Positions 9,789-23,130 of a DNA stretch of 64,000 bases are shown in pieces. The translations under genes and the position numbers were made by a program. The stretch lies in the NCBI RefSeq assembly GCF_007655135.1, contig NC_045128.1, forward strand, positions 3,782,001 through 3,846,000, read 5' to 3'. The notes beneath the pieces were generated by a model. That model worked only from the letters and a program-made list of their open reading frames with translations, was not told the origin of the DNA and ran no database searches. How positions within the stretch are numbered: position 1 is the stretch's first letter; every line of letters begins with the position of its first letter. Source of the stretch: Punica granatum. Its lineage: Eukaryota; Streptophyta; Magnoliopsida; Myrtales; Lythraceae.

Positions 9789-12700
9789 TTATCTCGATAC
9801 CAATTTTGGTAGAACACTGACCTTGACTTGCTGTAGATCTTGGTGCATGAACCACCATGGACCCGTCTTCGAAAGCAATCTGTTTATGATTAAAACAAAG
9901 CTCAGCAAGCACTTTGTGCTGAATATACCTCAAACTGATTTGACAGTTTTATTACTGAAGGCTGCGAACACGAAACTTCTTTGGAGACACAAGCACTAAA
10001 ATCATTGGAAATTCGACTTGTATTTTCAAGCCTTGAAATAGATATGACTCGTAAGAACATAAAGACTTGCGATCAAGAGGAACACCGACAGAAATAAAGT
10101 GGTATAATGAAACTCAAATGATTGAACAGATGTTTCGATTTTACGTGCACGGCGAAAACGAGAAAGTTCAGAGAAAAAGTGTACCTAAAATATCCTGCTG
10201 CTGTACGCAGGCCCATCAAAAGAGCCAAGCCCAACCATACCCCAGGAAGGCCAATCATAGAAGGGACGTACAGCAGAAAAGTGGACGATATCGCCCCCGC
10301 CACCATCTGCGAATCATTTGGGAAGTTAAACGGAAAAGAACTTCTACCATCTCCAGCTCTTAGAAGAATCTGACATTAAAAGAAACAGCTCACCATGGAA
10401 CAAGCTGCATAAGGGAAGTCCGAAACGCCATAGTGGAGCCCATCAAAAATATATGCTAAAGCATTCAAAGGTTGACTTGCGCTAACAAACTGCATCAGAG
10501 TGGACGACCCTCAGAAATATACGAATGAAGTGCCTTACTCCTTTACGAATTCAAGAAAGTGATTGCAGAAAATCTTGAATCAAGATATGCATTACATACC
10601 AGTACCCCAGTTCTCACAATTTCTAATACGTCAGCATCTGTGGTGAACAAAGTGGCCAAGGAATCGAAAGAGAAACCAAGAATTGCAGCTAAAGATATCC
10701 CTGAGAACAATCCAATCTGACAAGAGAAGATAGAAGATACAAGCGCCTTAGTAATAAGATAACAAACAGTAGTAAAGCCACTGTAATATACCCTAGTAAA
10801 GGCATGTGAGGAACTCATGGAATAGGAAAGAGGAAATCCCACCTTCAACACAAAGCTTGTTACTACTTTCGCGGTGTTGTAGTCACCTTTAGATAATGAA
10901 GTGGCAATCAAAGCCTACAAAAGTTGCAAGGTTTCAAATTCTGAGTCAAGGTATAAGGTCAAAAGCATAAATTCATTAACATTATATGAATTGTGATAAA
11001 TAAAGCTCTTTCTTTGAATATAATGATTGAAAAGCTGTTTATTTTATGAGATCATGAGAATTATTCTACAGGGACAGAATACTGCAATTAAGTGATCACT
11101 AGTTAATTTCTTTGACCTGCCAAGGCAAGTTCTCATGGATGTCCCGATCTGGCCAAGGAACTAGCCTGAAAACCTCCCTTCATGCTAGGTTTTAGAAGCA
11201 AAAAAAAGGAGGGAGGAAGGGAGCAAAGGAGAGGAGGGGGGTGCGGGATAGGCTGCGTTTCCGGATGCAAGGGCTCGATAATTTAACACAAGGACAGTGA
11301 TTTCACCTGAGCAGATGCTGCCAATGCATCTGTAAGAAGAGAGACAGCAAGCCACACTTGCATGCATATCTGATGGGCAGCCATAGCCAAAGGACCTTGA
11401 CGAGCAGCCATAGATGTTCCCACTGTCATGGTTGCAAGAACAGCAAGAGTTCTTCCGAGAAGAAAACCACCTGCACCATGTTGGTAAGAAAAGCAATGGT
11501 AAACTTGCATTCTTCCTTTTCCAATATTTTGAATAAAGACTTGGTATATCAGGACCATAGGAATAAAATGCATGTGAAATCAGATAGCTAGGTTATCATC
11601 TATATGATGGTTAAGGAGCTTCATTATTATACAGCACCTTCAAGAACGAGATAAAGACAAAGATCAAATTAACTAGAAACCAAACCCACCAGATTTTAAA
11701 TAGCCGCCAAACTGCAAAGCTCCCATCTTCGGAGGCAATAATATCACTCTCTTATTAAGGTACCAAATCATTAAAAATGCAACTATATACCTGATACATT
11801 TACATACTTAACTCGTCATTTGTCAGTATGGCATATTAATAAAAAATAGTCAATAGAGACTGCATAGTACATACTGTGAAATAACAGTAGAAAGGGCTGC
11901 TCCTGTTACACCCAGTCGAAGAATATACATTAGAGTTGGAAACAAGAACACAGCTATCGCATTACCAACACCTGCATGACAAGAAATAGACATATCATTC
12001 AGAAAAGGTACTGGAAGCATAGAAAATAGAATTCCCCGTTCACTCTAACAATCCAGATGTGATACTGAAGACCAAAGGTTTGATTGCAAGTGCCCACAAA
12101 ACAAGGAGGTCTCTAGCTTTGTAGGGAAAGACAAACTTCTGAAAAGGAAAACGGGGGGAAAAAGCAGCAGACATAAAAGCAAAATTAAAGACCTAATCCA
12201 CAGCAATTTCTGTACTTTATAAGGATGAGAACAGTTGATATTATTACAGAGCAAGTGCTTCAGATATCCAACATGCCATCGATGGAATGATAATGCTTAC
12301 CTATTCATCCGTAAAAAACTACAGATTCATAATTGGCCAAATGCAAATTTCGTGCCATAAGAAATAAGCGCTACAAACGCAAATGCTATTATTTTTCAGG
12401 AAAGTGTATCCAAGTATAGTTAGATGCTTAAAGGTTGATGGTGTGCAAGAAGCATATCAGATCAAAAAAATAGTATCCAGAAGCCACTCCAGATATATTG
12501 CTGATTTAATTGACCAAAAACTTGCCTAGACAAAAAACAGGGGTTTTTGTATCCTTAAACCCACGAAAAATTCCTTGAAGAGTCAAAGATGCTACAACTG
12601 CAGGAGCACCAAGTGCTCTTAGTGAAAGAAAGCGCTGAGCTGGAGTTCGCATGGGTGATGCCTGTTAAAGAAAAACACCTTCAGGAAAATATCTCAACAG

Positions 12701-14636
12701 ATAAAATGCTGTACATTGGAGAAAGATAAAAAAAAGCAGATCTTTAAACTTCTAAAAGATCCAAAACCACATGCAGATGCAACAAATACATGTCTATTGG
12801 CATTGGAAAGCTAGTAAACTTCTATTCATCTGTTTCCATAGATTACATGCCGGAGGATGTTTAGTACGGAGATAAATACTTCAAATGCCCAAGAACTTAC
12901 CGATGACAATCCCATCAAGTTTAGAAACTGGCCAGAACCAAAATATAGGGCTACAGACTCAATAATGCCAATCCCAACTGCTAATAGCAGAGCAGTAGAG
13001 ACCGAGGATAGTTGTTTTCTCTCAACTACAGGTTTACCATTATTACCTGAAAAGTAATCATCACCATTGATTCAGTACAAGAAAAAGGATCATCATGAAG
13101 AAACAACAATGACATCACCAAAAGGGGAAAAGGTATCTCATAAAAGGCCACAGTGGAGGTGCCGAGCATGATAGTAGTTGACCTAGCTCAGAATCTTTGC
13201 TCGTGTGCTTTGAGAAGTCCTCAGCAACAAAGGAGGTAGCAACACTGAGAAGTGGAATATTGAAAAGCTTTGAGATGATATTAAAAATTGAAATGGAAAC
13301 ACCCGCTGAACCCAACTCCACAGCACCTGCAGTGATAGGATGAATGAGCAAACTGAAGAGGAAATGAGGGTAGATTGAGGAAGCCAGAGATTGATTTCCC
13401 CACTGCAATCATTTCTTCCTATTATTATTATTATTATTATTTTTGTTTTGTTTTTAATGGTAGAGAGCAGAGCAACCATTTCTCCTATACAAGTTATGAA
13501 GATACAAGCTTTTAAATGAGGTAAGATCGAGTCTCCATCTTCTTAATTCAAAGAAGCATGCAATTGTCCCTTTCCTTGATTCTATGAAAACCAAGTGTCT
13601 TAAAAAAATTATGCCTCTGCAGGGAACAGAATCTAATCTACTAAAGAATATATGTCATCTAAAGCAGAACTAATTGGAAAGCAGTTACTACTAGAAACAA
13701 AATTCAGCTTATGCATAAATGAATACTCATAAAACTCGGAGCAAGCTCAACCATTTAAGGAAAGCAAAAGAATTCCTCCCCCACCTCTCCTAGCAAATAT
13801 GGTCGAATATATACTATCATGTTAGGCGAGAATGCAGCAAGAGTAACATGGAGATAGAGAAAACATACCCAATCTACCAATATAAGCTGTCTCCATTAAT
13901 TGAGCCAGAGGGTCAATGGCTTGTCCAGCAAGTGCTGGCAATGAGAGCATAATAAGCTCCTTTTTCACATCAGGAGTGCGTGTTTGATCAGCAGGGTCAG
14001 CGCTCAACTCACTACATAATGGAAAAGAAAGGAAGGATGAAAAGAACTTTCATTTTTAGCAAAACGATGATCTGAATTTCATACGAGAAATGCAGCACTT
14101 TCAACAAAGGATAACCATTACATTTGCAAATACTACAAATAAATCTAATCGGTCCTAGTTAGCAATTATTTCAGCTGCATAGCCTGCTAGATTGCAAACT
14201 GGTTCAGGCAGAAACAGTTTCCTTCAGTTCTATAAAGAAGCAAAAAAACTAACTGCAAATCTGGGATAGCTAATTCAGAGACTTACGGAGTTTCCTCCTG
14301 ATAACCAAAGCGAGAAGGATCCTCTTTTGGGATGAGATCACTGTGTTCGGTGTAGGAACCCAGATATTCGTTCACATCAGGCGAACCGACACCATAATCT
14401 GAACTCATCTGATTCCAGACCACTGGAAGGTTAGCTCTCCTCCTGTGACGCACCACTAAGGGTGAAAATCTTCCATTATCCGAGAAGCATAATCTCTTCT
14501 GCTCAGCTATGGCCGAAGAGTTACCAGCCCCACTACTAGATTGAACACGAAAAGGCCATCTCTTCCTTCTAATGGGTGTGTTCCATTCAGTAGGCCTATT
14601 CGAAATCGCAGGACTAGTAAGCTTTGTGGCAGGCAT
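9789..14636 (-). CDS. DTX45: MATE-family transporter, DETOXIFICATION 45-type, chloroplastic
   Basis: This is a secondary antiporter of the MATE family, predicted for plastid membranes; the substrate is unknown. Thirteen coding exons on the minus strand give a continuous 592-residue frame: 14287-14636, 13869-14011, 13183-13326, 12901-13046, 12526-12661, 11875-11971, 11690-11790, 11307-11470, 10843-10914, 10600-10716, 10394-10489, 10185-10306 and 9789-9879. The N-terminal ~120 residues are basic and Ser-rich, like a transit peptide with a linker. The MATE core starts at KKELIMLSLPALAGQAIDPL and includes METAYIGRLGAVELGSAGVS, LGAPAVVASLTLQGIFRGFK, MAAHQICMQVWLAVSLLTDA and FVSASQPLNALAYIFDGLHY. 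It ends in LLSKTGPWWFMHQDL. The start is ATG 14636; the frame above it opens only with TTG. Intron 5 (11972-12525) begins with GC instead of GT. EDS5-type salicylate exporters are relatives. Confidence 0.93.
13421..13440. repeat. (ATT)n microsatellite in DTX45 intron 2
   Basis: A short run of ATT units lies between coding exons 2 and 3. Confidence 0.8.
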
Positions 14637-15540
14637 GTTGGGCAATACAACTCCAATTCGATCACGAGAAATTTCCTAAGAAATCACTGCAAACTGCGAA
14701 AAAGAAAAAAAAACATTTCAGGCAAAGAACAAGAATTCGGACAAAACAAGAACAGAAACATGCAGCATTACGCAGAAAATCTTCCCCAGTTACATGAGCG
14801 GATTAACAACCGCCGAAACAAGGACTGAAGAACACAACAGCCTCAGAAGTACCGAGGAAAGCACAAAGCACGCGCAGCACAGCATGGAAAGACAGATAGG
14901 GCCGGCGCTGTCACCGAAAGCTAACTTAAACGTTACGGCCTCGTGGAACGAGGCGTACACACAAGAGCAGAGCACCCGACAAAACTAGCTTCACAATCAC
15001 ACTCCAGGGACGCAATTTCCCAGAAATGGAGCTCCGACCGGAGGCATGAGAGAGAAGCAGCAGAAGGGGATGAAGAAAGGAAGGACATTTACGGCCGGGA
15101 AGAAAAGACGGAGGGACTTATCCGGTGGTCCGTTTAGGGCTGTGGCGATGGCGGAGCAGAGGAGAGTGAAGTGGCGTAAGCAGTTCCATGGCAACCTGCC
15201 GAACGCAGCAGAAGAAGAGAAGAAGAATTCTTCTTCTTCTGATTATTATATTATTCATTAATTTATTATTAACTACTATTTAAATAACTAATTAATTTTA
15301 CCCGTAGTAAAAACGATCCTCCCGACTGAATTAGTCGAGATACAATTACACTTTCGATAATATCAGAATTCGAAAATAATAATAATAATAATTTGGAAGA
15401 AAATAGAACTTCGTTTGGAGCTGCGGGCCTAAAGCCCATTGGGCCTTCTTTACTAATCGATGGTCTGATCTTCCCGGTAATTCCGTTTATTTTGTATCAA
15501 TTTCCTCGAACTAGGTCCATCGACAAGTTAGGCACGTAGT
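14637..15540 (-). other. 5' leader and promoter region of the DTX45-type gene
   Basis: No protein gene is supported here. The stretch 14690-15200 is less AT-rich than its surroundings and probably contains the 5' UTR, perhaps with a leader intron ending at one of the AG sites near 14680-14700. At about 15425-15450 the pair GGGCCTAAAGCCCATTGGGC resembles site II (TGGGCC) promoter motifs in both orientations. Short plus-strand open frames overlap here and look like chance. Confidence 0.4.
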
Positions 15541-15793
15541 GCATTGATAGAATCTCCCCTAGAAGAGCAACTGCAGTGCCTCTTCCACGTGAATTTCGAC
15601 CCGAGTTCGATACGGATGTGTTTAGGAAGTCCAAAGAGTAAAGAAAGATATTCGACTCATCTTACTCGCGTGATGGATGGTCCGGACAAATTGTATTATT
15701 GTTACAACATCGATATGAATCGCAATTCACAACCTACACATGTTTGAAAATTTTGAATAGCAGTCACCGGATCACGTGGAAACTCCGAACAAC

Positions 15794-17620
15794 TCATTGA
15801 ACGCGAAGCAGGAAGAGGACCATCAGAAGAAGAGTGACCAGGAAGTTCCAGCTGAATGCTCCCGGATTGATCTTCCCGGCACCCCCAGCTGTTCACAGAC
15901 CACAAAAAGGCAAATCCTGAATGAGTCTTCGAGGTGCAACCGTGATCTTTATTATGAGCAACGGAAAAAATCAAATGAATTCAGACGACAAGGCAGTGTC
16001 TGCAAGCCACGAGTTTTTCCTAATGCGAGCTCGACAGATAACAGATAGATCTGTGGAGGACATCGCCCTGATAAACCGATTCGTCTCCTGAAAATTAACT
16101 ACTTCTGCAATTACCGGGGCAAGTAGACTCGTTGGCGAGGGACGTGAGGATGGCCTGCCCTTTGTAACCAGCATAGTTGCACGTGGTTCGGTTGCACGAA
16201 CTAATTGTGGAGTTCCCGATGTACAAATCCGTCCCCTGGCATAGCATAGAAGGGCAGACAGACCCATTCGATGGCGAGATCTGAGAGGGCTGGCATTGTA
16301 ACCTGACCACACACACAAACCAGGCTTCATCAGATCGCATAGAAAAGAACGAACATCATCTGAAAAACAATAACAAACACTGGATTCTTGAGCATTCATG
16401 TGAAGGCAGAAGCAGAAGACTGCTAATACTAACGTCATGTTATTCGCGAAGCTACAGCTGCACTTGACGCAGTTGTTCGCAGTGAATACGTAAGTGCCAT
16501 TGGAAACGAGAAGTGAGGAGTCAAGCGAGTCGTTGCTAATCATTGATGAGCAAGCTGCACATTCAAGTCACCAGTCAGATTTTGGTCAGGCAAATCAACT
16601 CGTGTCGTGTGGACGAACAGAAGTAACTTGTCTTCGATGAACACTTTTGAGCAATGGGATCATCACCAGAAGTCCCAAGATGGTTAAGAGGCCATCAAGC
16701 CCATCACCGATCCGGAAAAATCGAACCCGAGTTAGGGAGATAGGCAGCAACCTTTTAGTGGAACATCAATAGCTACATCGGCCTCGAGATCGCTATCACT
16801 GGCGAGCTTGTTGAGACGCAACAACGCGTCTGCAGAGACATTGAACTGCCGCGATATCTCTTCCACCGAGCTGCCAGAAGCCACCAGGTGGGCGTAGTGG
16901 ACGACCTTCTCACCGTCCACGGGATCGCAGCTGCACGGGAGAGGGATCTTCAGATGCTGCCCTACCTAAATAGATGGAAAACAACATGTTTTGCAGCACA
17001 CTGAGTTATCACACCAAATGATCATACCCTCCAGGCCGCGGTTTCATTAACCGTATTAATTAATTAAGGTCCCTCGACTTGCACATCCATCTCAGCCGAC
17101 TGACAGCGCAGTTTGCCAACCGGGACCCTTCACGGTTTGCCGTAATTAGTTAATTTAAAAAATACAACATGTGTCTTTGTACGTACATTAATGATGTTGG
17201 GGTTGGTGATGTTGCTGGCCGCCGCGATGTCCAGGAAGGTGACGAGACTGGAGAAGACATTGGTGGCAATATCGGAGAGGATGTCGTTGCTGCGGACGGT
17301 GTAGACGGGGATCTTCCGGGAGGTGCCGGTGCCATTTGAGCAGGAGCAGTCGAAGGGGATGCGGATGATCTGGCCCTGCCTCACCGTGGCGTTGGCCGGG
17401 GTGGATTCCAGGAGGTCATTGGCGCCGAGGATGGAGCGGAGGTGGGGCACGCCGAAGAGGGACTGGACGGCGGCGAGGGTTGTCTCGTTCGGGGCCTTGT
17501 AGCCGACGAGACCGTGGCAACTGGCAGTGGAGTTGCAGCTGAACCCAAGCGCCGCCGTCAATGCGGGGCCCAGCGTCGCACAGATGAGGAACAGAAGACC
17601 CGGAATCACCGTGGCGAAAC

Positions 17621-17624
<4 letters not shown>
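15794..17624 (-). CDS. LYM2: LysM domain-containing GPI-anchored protein 2-type (CEBiP/LYM2-like)
   Basis: This is an extracellular chitin-oligosaccharide-binding protein of the LYM/CEBiP class; Arabidopsis LYM2 controls plasmodesmal flux in response to chitin. Minus-strand exons are 17187-17624, 16752-16965, 16434-16554, 16115-16302 and 15794-15888, giving 351 residues, close to the size of LYM2. Residues 1-25 form a hydrophobic signal peptide. They are followed by paired Cys motifs (CSCSNGTG and IPLPCSCDP) that frame the first LysM (YTVRSNDILSDIATNVF to IINVGQHLKIPLP) and by a second LysM (VHYAHLVASGSSVEEISRQF to DVPLKAC). The FTANNCVKCSC block is typical of the family. The last exon encodes AGGAGKINPGAFSWNFLVTL plus a Leu/Val-rich tail, which is a GPI-attachment signal. 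There are several N-glycosylation sequons. It lacks a kinase, so it must signal through partners. The start is ATG 17624. Confidence 0.93.

Positions 17625-17662
<38 letters not shown>
17625..17662 (-). repeat. (CT)n/(ATCT)n microsatellite in the LYM2-type 5' leader
   Basis: A CT run passing into ATCT units directly abuts the start codon on the minus-strand leader. Confidence 0.85.
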
Positions 17663-17663
<1 letters not shown>

Positions 17664-19050
17664 ACTCGCTCGCTCTCTTGACAGCTCTCTGATGAGCTTA
17701 ATAATGGAGGTTTGGGCATTGCGGCAGAGGAGAGGGAATTAAGAAGAAGAAGATAGAGACGAAGACTTTGACTTTTCAATTTGAACGAACACCGTTCGTG
17801 GGAACGCAGCCGAAGCGTCCACTGGGTAGAGTGGCCCCACGTCTCTCCTCCATCGTTCGATATTTTATGGAGCAGCGACGCCGTGCATACTACGATCCCT
17901 AGAGAATTCAAAACATTGCATGCAAACATTTGAGTGCACGACCTTTGCCCTATGCCCCTCCTTCCTGTTTGTCTTTTTAACACGTATCAGTAACAATACG
18001 ATGTCATTTAATATATAGTATTGATCGGCCTATCGATACGAATAACTAGTAAGCCATGGCCACAGAAGCGGCATCTCAACGTGAAGCACATAGTGGTGAT
18101 ACCACCAGTTGAACGTGCCATGTCCCGGCGACAGCATGTACGTACGAAGAACGAAGGCTCTCTTGTACATGTACGTAGGGCCGACTGCATTACTCCCCGA
18201 CGCAATATGAATACATATAATCGGGTCTACATTCGAAAAAAAAAAAAAAAAAAAAAAAAACCCCTCGCTGTGAAGATATGGACGAGAGGACTAAGATAGT
18301 GGGTCACTCACGGGAGTCATCGTCTTCGCGAGAATATGAAGATTTCGCACCATCAAATCTAGCCACCACCATCAATTTTAGGTGAGAAATTTCAGCTCTC
18401 TCATCTTATTCAAAGAGAAATTCGCACGGATTAGTTCAAATAATTCGATGCTAATTCCTTTCTGAATTTTATGAATTAAAAAAAAGTTATGCCGAAAGAG
18501 CTTAATGGACAGACTGGTTCCATTTGAATTATAGTGCATACCAAAAATAATAAATAAATAAATAAATAAAAGTTGTCTTTGTAAAAGAATGGGCTGGAAT
18601 TCCACCCGAAGTTCAGACTTCAAACTTCAAAGTCTTCACACATTCATTCAGTTTGAGTTGTGTCGCTGTTGCGGGGTCAAAGGTCAAACCCCATTGTAGA
18701 CCTGTCCTAGTCGAATCGAAATTTCTCGCAGTCTACTTTTTGTGATATCTTATTATACAGATTAAAATATATTTAACGAACAAACATCATGGGAGAAAAA
18801 CCAGGTCATTCAGATAAAAATGTCCGCTAACAAATATTCTTTCCCCCCCGTTGAATATCGTCGAAACCACGACAGTGAACACCCACGGGGAGCATGATCT
18901 CTAGCGAGTTAAGAACAACGAGATGTCCCAGCTCGAATACGATGCTTGACTATGACCAAATCAACTAAATCACGCAATTCGACGGGTGGTCCGCCGTCCA
19001 CTGCCTCGATGAATCATCGGGTTAAACTTGCGAGAACAATCACGCTGTTA
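17663..19050. other. Intergenic region upstream of the LYM2-type gene
   Basis: No gene is supported here. Visible features are a promoter-like stretch (17663-17900), a less AT-rich segment at 18020-18235 that ends in 25 consecutive A residues (18236-18260), and an (AAAT)n run at 18548-18569. The 18020-18260 segment with its poly(A) end could be a retroposed fragment, but I could not identify its source. Confidence 0.4.
18236..18260 (+). repeat. Poly(A) tract of 25 bases
   Basis: An uninterrupted A run follows a less AT-rich segment. This could be the tail of a retroposed sequence or a simple homopolymer. Confidence 0.9.
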
Positions 19051-19319
19051 TTAAGGCTCAGTTGTCACAGAACCATTTCTACAAAGATGAAATAGAAACA
19101 AAATTGGAATCGAACCATCGTAACAACATTTTTCACATGAAATTAGCAAGCTGACGGAAGAGGTTGGGGTCATCAGTGTCTTCTTCAAGCCTTGAGAGGG
19201 AGTTGATAAGATTAGGATGAGTGAGATCTGTGGTGACGAAGAGATGGAACAATGCACAAAACGGATGCCTCTACAGCTGAAGTAGCTTCCGACGAAAGGA
19301 ATTGAGATAAACTTTTCCT

Positions 19320-22300
19320 TCACTTCTCCTCTAGCCGCTGCAGCACCGACTCAGCAAAACTCTGTTGCCTGTCAAGAGCGAAATAAAGAGACTCAGTCGA
19401 GAAAAACTACCGCCGGTCATATGACATGACCATGCAGAAAATCGAGACTGATTCTAAAAGGATAGTTCGCTTGCACTGCAGTAAGAAACTTGATTGACAA
19501 TGGCAACGACCATGGCGTGCCTGTCAAATCAAGGGAAAATTCTTGTCCAAACTGGGTCAGAGGACTCTCTTATCATCAAGGTTGCAGAACCTCAGGCAGC
19601 TTTGGTCAAGCAAGGTCGACTCAGGGCCGTAATCATGGACACACCATTTAATCAACTTCCGCCTAGTCTTCTAAAGAGGTTATCTGATATAAGAATTGGC
19701 GGCACTCATTTCCGAGACTTATTGTATCTTCAAAAACCATAACCTCCCTAATTTATTAAACTGCCGCACATAGAAAAACTTTTCGAGTGAACCTACTAGG
19801 CTTTTTCTCTGAGAAAGTTCAGTCCAGATGGGGAACTGGGATATTAATTATATAAGTCATGCACGAGGGATGCAGAGAGGAGAACTGGGACTATAATTGC
19901 TGCCATAAACTTCCCAAGCACAAACTCTCAAAAAGAAGCAGACTAGCTAATATCGAACTCGACTTACTTCCGCTCCCTATGCTTTGGGCTAGGGCGAGAA
20001 TACTTCAAATATCCATCCCATGGAACCTTCTTTAGACCGGCTCGAACGGATATGATGTCCCTGACCCTGAACCATGCGTAAGACAAAGAAAGGGTAGGTT
20101 GCTATCGGAAAACCAGGCTGAGAGGAGAGACCCAGCATACTAATTTATCAATTGCAGAAGGATACGAATTCATTACCTCTCTGCAAACTCTATGGGTGTC
20201 TCCCCCGGTCTCAACAATTGGGGCTCCAAGTACCACACATCACAAACCACAGCCCAGGAGGTCATAAGTTGCAGGAGATGCATCGTGAAGGATTGCCTGT
20301 TGATAAGAATGTCCTTCAGGCATTAGCAGTAGCACAGGAAAACATTTGCATGTGCATAAGTATCAGTAACTAAATTGCAAAGAAAAACAATTCCTTGCAG
20401 AGAAAACTCTTCCCAGAGAATCATGGTTTTCCAGGAAAGTCGAGAAAAAAGTAAATAGACAAAAAAATTGAAAATGCTTGTGGACCTCGGGAGATTTTGA
20501 TGATAGTTAAAAATATGAAACTGCAACTAGCATGAGAGTTCCTTACTTCCTGCTGTTCCAGAAGGCATCGACAAAGATTTTATTGTACTTGATCGCAATT
20601 GGGCAGACAGTGCAACCAAGTTCAAATGCACCCTACACATCGTCAAAAAAGAATTAAAATCTTTAAGCAGATAGCTCGCTCAGCATAATTTGTTGTCCAC
20701 GTATCATGTTCTAGACAAGCAACAAAGAGTTGTTTAAAAGCCAAAAGAAAAAATCTCAGCTAACTTGTACATCATTGAAATATAATCTCTGGCTGGAAAA
20801 GTTATGGGTAAAAAGGAAACGTGTAGAACAAAGGAACTGAACTACTTCTTGAAAAGCAGAAAGATAGTCATGGTGCTTTTGATTTTCAAAAGGACATATA
20901 TGCAAAAGTAAATTACCTTCTTGAACATAACAGTGTAGTGATTATTTACGCAAGTTCCTTCAGGAAAGATAAGAAGCGGGTTATTGTCAGCACCCTGTAC
21001 ATGATCCCTCAACCTGAAAAATGCAAGTTCAGATGTATGCATGGATGGATAGCATTCTGATCAAGTAATAAGGATCCAACCTCTGCACCTCCAAAACTTA
21101 CTTCTTTGCAACAATTTCACGATCTTTAACTTCTGTACGATTGAACCAGATACACCCCATACTCTCCAATATTGTGCTTTGCAAGAGTCCTAAATGGAGA
21201 TAGCCAATACACAGTCAAACTAAAAGACCATATGACTAATTGTTGACTTTAACAGGAAACATGTCAAGAAAAATTATGCGGTTGTTCCCAACGAAAACAA
21301 CAAAACAAGGTGTATTCTGCAAGTCTGAGAAGTACAAAGACATGTTAAGCATGTACACTAACCAACCCATCCAGGATGTTTTTGCATAATAACAGCAAAT
21401 GCTGTCATCTGTTCCAAAATGATGAAATCAATCATGGAAGTGTGGTTGGCAACATAAACCTGTTCAACAAGCAAAAAATTTGTCAGCTGTTTGAGATGAA
21501 GGTCAATTGTTCAGGTCAAATCAACAACCTCAAAGCGACTTGTCTCTACAAAGTAAACATATCGTCACAAATAACCATGAAAGAGAGCTAATATTCTCAT
21601 CAGCAGTACCTGTTTAGGTCGAATACTTGGGCGCGGCCCATGATACTTGACCACCCCAGTCCATGAAGCGACAAAGAAGCTGCAAATTAACTCAACTAGC
21701 ACCCGCTGACAAGAAAAAGAATCCACGCTGAGAGAGTGAGCAACATGGCTAACTCCATGGGCTAAAGTAATAGAAAATATACTGGAAAAGCATTATTTGT
21801 TAACTATTGTACCTCCAATTTTTTTCGCAGTGTGTCATGCCCCTTAAGCAATAAATGCACAGGGATGAAAGATGAAAGGAATATTATCCATCCAAGTGTC
21901 AGTACTAAAACCCTGCAAACATGGACGGGAAAACGTATAATGAAGTGTACTAAATCCTCACAATCATCAGTTCCAGGGCAAAGAAAAATCAAACGATCTA
22001 AAATCATAGAAGTCCTTCACCTAGAAACTTAGAACAGCTAATTTAAGTCCATTTTCATGGATGAACTTAAAATATTAATGTAAAAAGAAATACATTGAAG
22101 CATTCGAGTTTCAACTTTAGATTGTGACTAGTTCCATGCATACAAAGGGGCAAAGACAAAAATATTTTTAAAATACTAGAGTTGATATATACTAATTACA
22201 TTCTCAGCATTACGATCCACAAACTTGTAGGAAAACATAAAACATTAATAAAATATCAGATTTTAAATTTTGTCCTCAGAATGAACCTTATACTAGGATC

Positions 22301-23130
22301 TAAGAAACCTGGTTAGAACTTAGAACATCCGATCCTGTCCATCACATTTTTTATGCAAGGACCAATCCGATAAGCAATAAATAACAATTTGAACAAGTAA
22401 TTCTGCAGTCCTAGAACTGCACCGAAGCAGTGAAAGATATATAATTTGACATAGTTGAGACCAAACCTCGCCGGGAATAAGATTAAGTAGCGAACTAGCA
22501 CTCCAAAACACCATAATGGGAACAAATATATATTCCAATTCCATGGTTCAGGAGGATTCGACTTGAAGCATCGTGTAAAAGAATCCTGCAATCCAACGAG
22601 CACGCAATCAAGTTAATTAAGGAGTGGCAGAATCTTCATTCAGCATTGAAGTACTCACTGGCCAAATAAAATCGTAAACTCGAGCGAACAAATCAGTGAT
22701 CTTCCATCTCAACAGACGACACTTGAAAAAGAAAGGAACTTTTTGCACTTACATCAACAATGGCGCCGGCAGCCTCGGTTAACGTCGGGGAAATGTCAAG
22801 CAAGTCGCGCCTGGGAAAAACGAAACAAACACAGAATTCAGCAATGGAATGCCTCCCATCGAATCCGCCACGGACTCGATCAATAACAACACAACAGCTC
22901 CGAGCCCGAGCTCCGAGCTGCTTTCCGCGCAATTCCTCATCGACCAAATCGAAGCCAGACCGACCGATCAATCAACAGAGAGAGGAGAAGAAAAAGAAGG
23001 AGAAGAGTTACAGGCGGAGCTTGCCGTGGGGCTCGTTGATGGAGGATCCAGAGGGGAGGTAGTCCTCGATGTTGGGGCGATCGAGGTCCAGCTCGGAGCT
23101 GGAGGAGTTCAGCTTCCCGGCAGTGTCCAT
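19320..23130 (-). CDS. GPAT9: Glycerol-3-phosphate acyltransferase 9 (ER)
   Basis: GPAT9 transfers an acyl group from acyl-CoA to sn-1 of glycerol-3-phosphate in the ER, the first committed step of membrane lipid and triacylglycerol synthesis. Twelve minus-strand exons give 375 residues: 23012-23130, 22753-22810, 22467-22585, 21813-21912, 21610-21705, 21363-21459, 21102-21189, 20917-21013, 20547-20632, 20177-20296, 19968-20066 and 19320-19368. All have GT-AG introns. The catalytic acyltransferase motif NHTSMID is at residues 169-175 (His170, Asp175) and FPEGT is at 242-246. Two hydrophobic segments lie between about residues 76 and 121. The N-terminus carries SELDLDRPNIEDYLPSGSSI and the C-terminus QSFAESVLQRLEEK, both typical of plant GPAT9. 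The start at 23130 matches the family length; an in-frame ATG at 23205 would add 25 residues. The 3' UTR extends left, toward about 19060. Confidence 0.97.
19494..19742 (+). other. Unidentified open frame inside GPAT9 intron 11, opposite strand
   Basis: An 82-codon plus-strand frame lies wholly in the 599-bp last intron of GPAT9 (19369-19967). It has a fairly protein-like composition (KILVQTGSEDSLIIKVAEPQ, then RAVIMDTPFNQLPPSLLKRL). I recognise no family. It may be chance, or a fragment of another gene captured in the intron. Confidence 0.2.

Noticed and set aside
14541..15261. Series of plus-strand open frames upstream of the DTX45-type gene
   Set aside because: They overlap the first exon and leader of a well-supported minus-strand gene and show no protein-family features.
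16095..16340. Reading through at the end of LYM2 exon 4 to the stop (CPGNCRSS)
   Set aside because: A good donor (CCCCG then GTAATT) and a downstream exon encoding a typical GPI signal at 15794-15888 make the spliced form far more likely.
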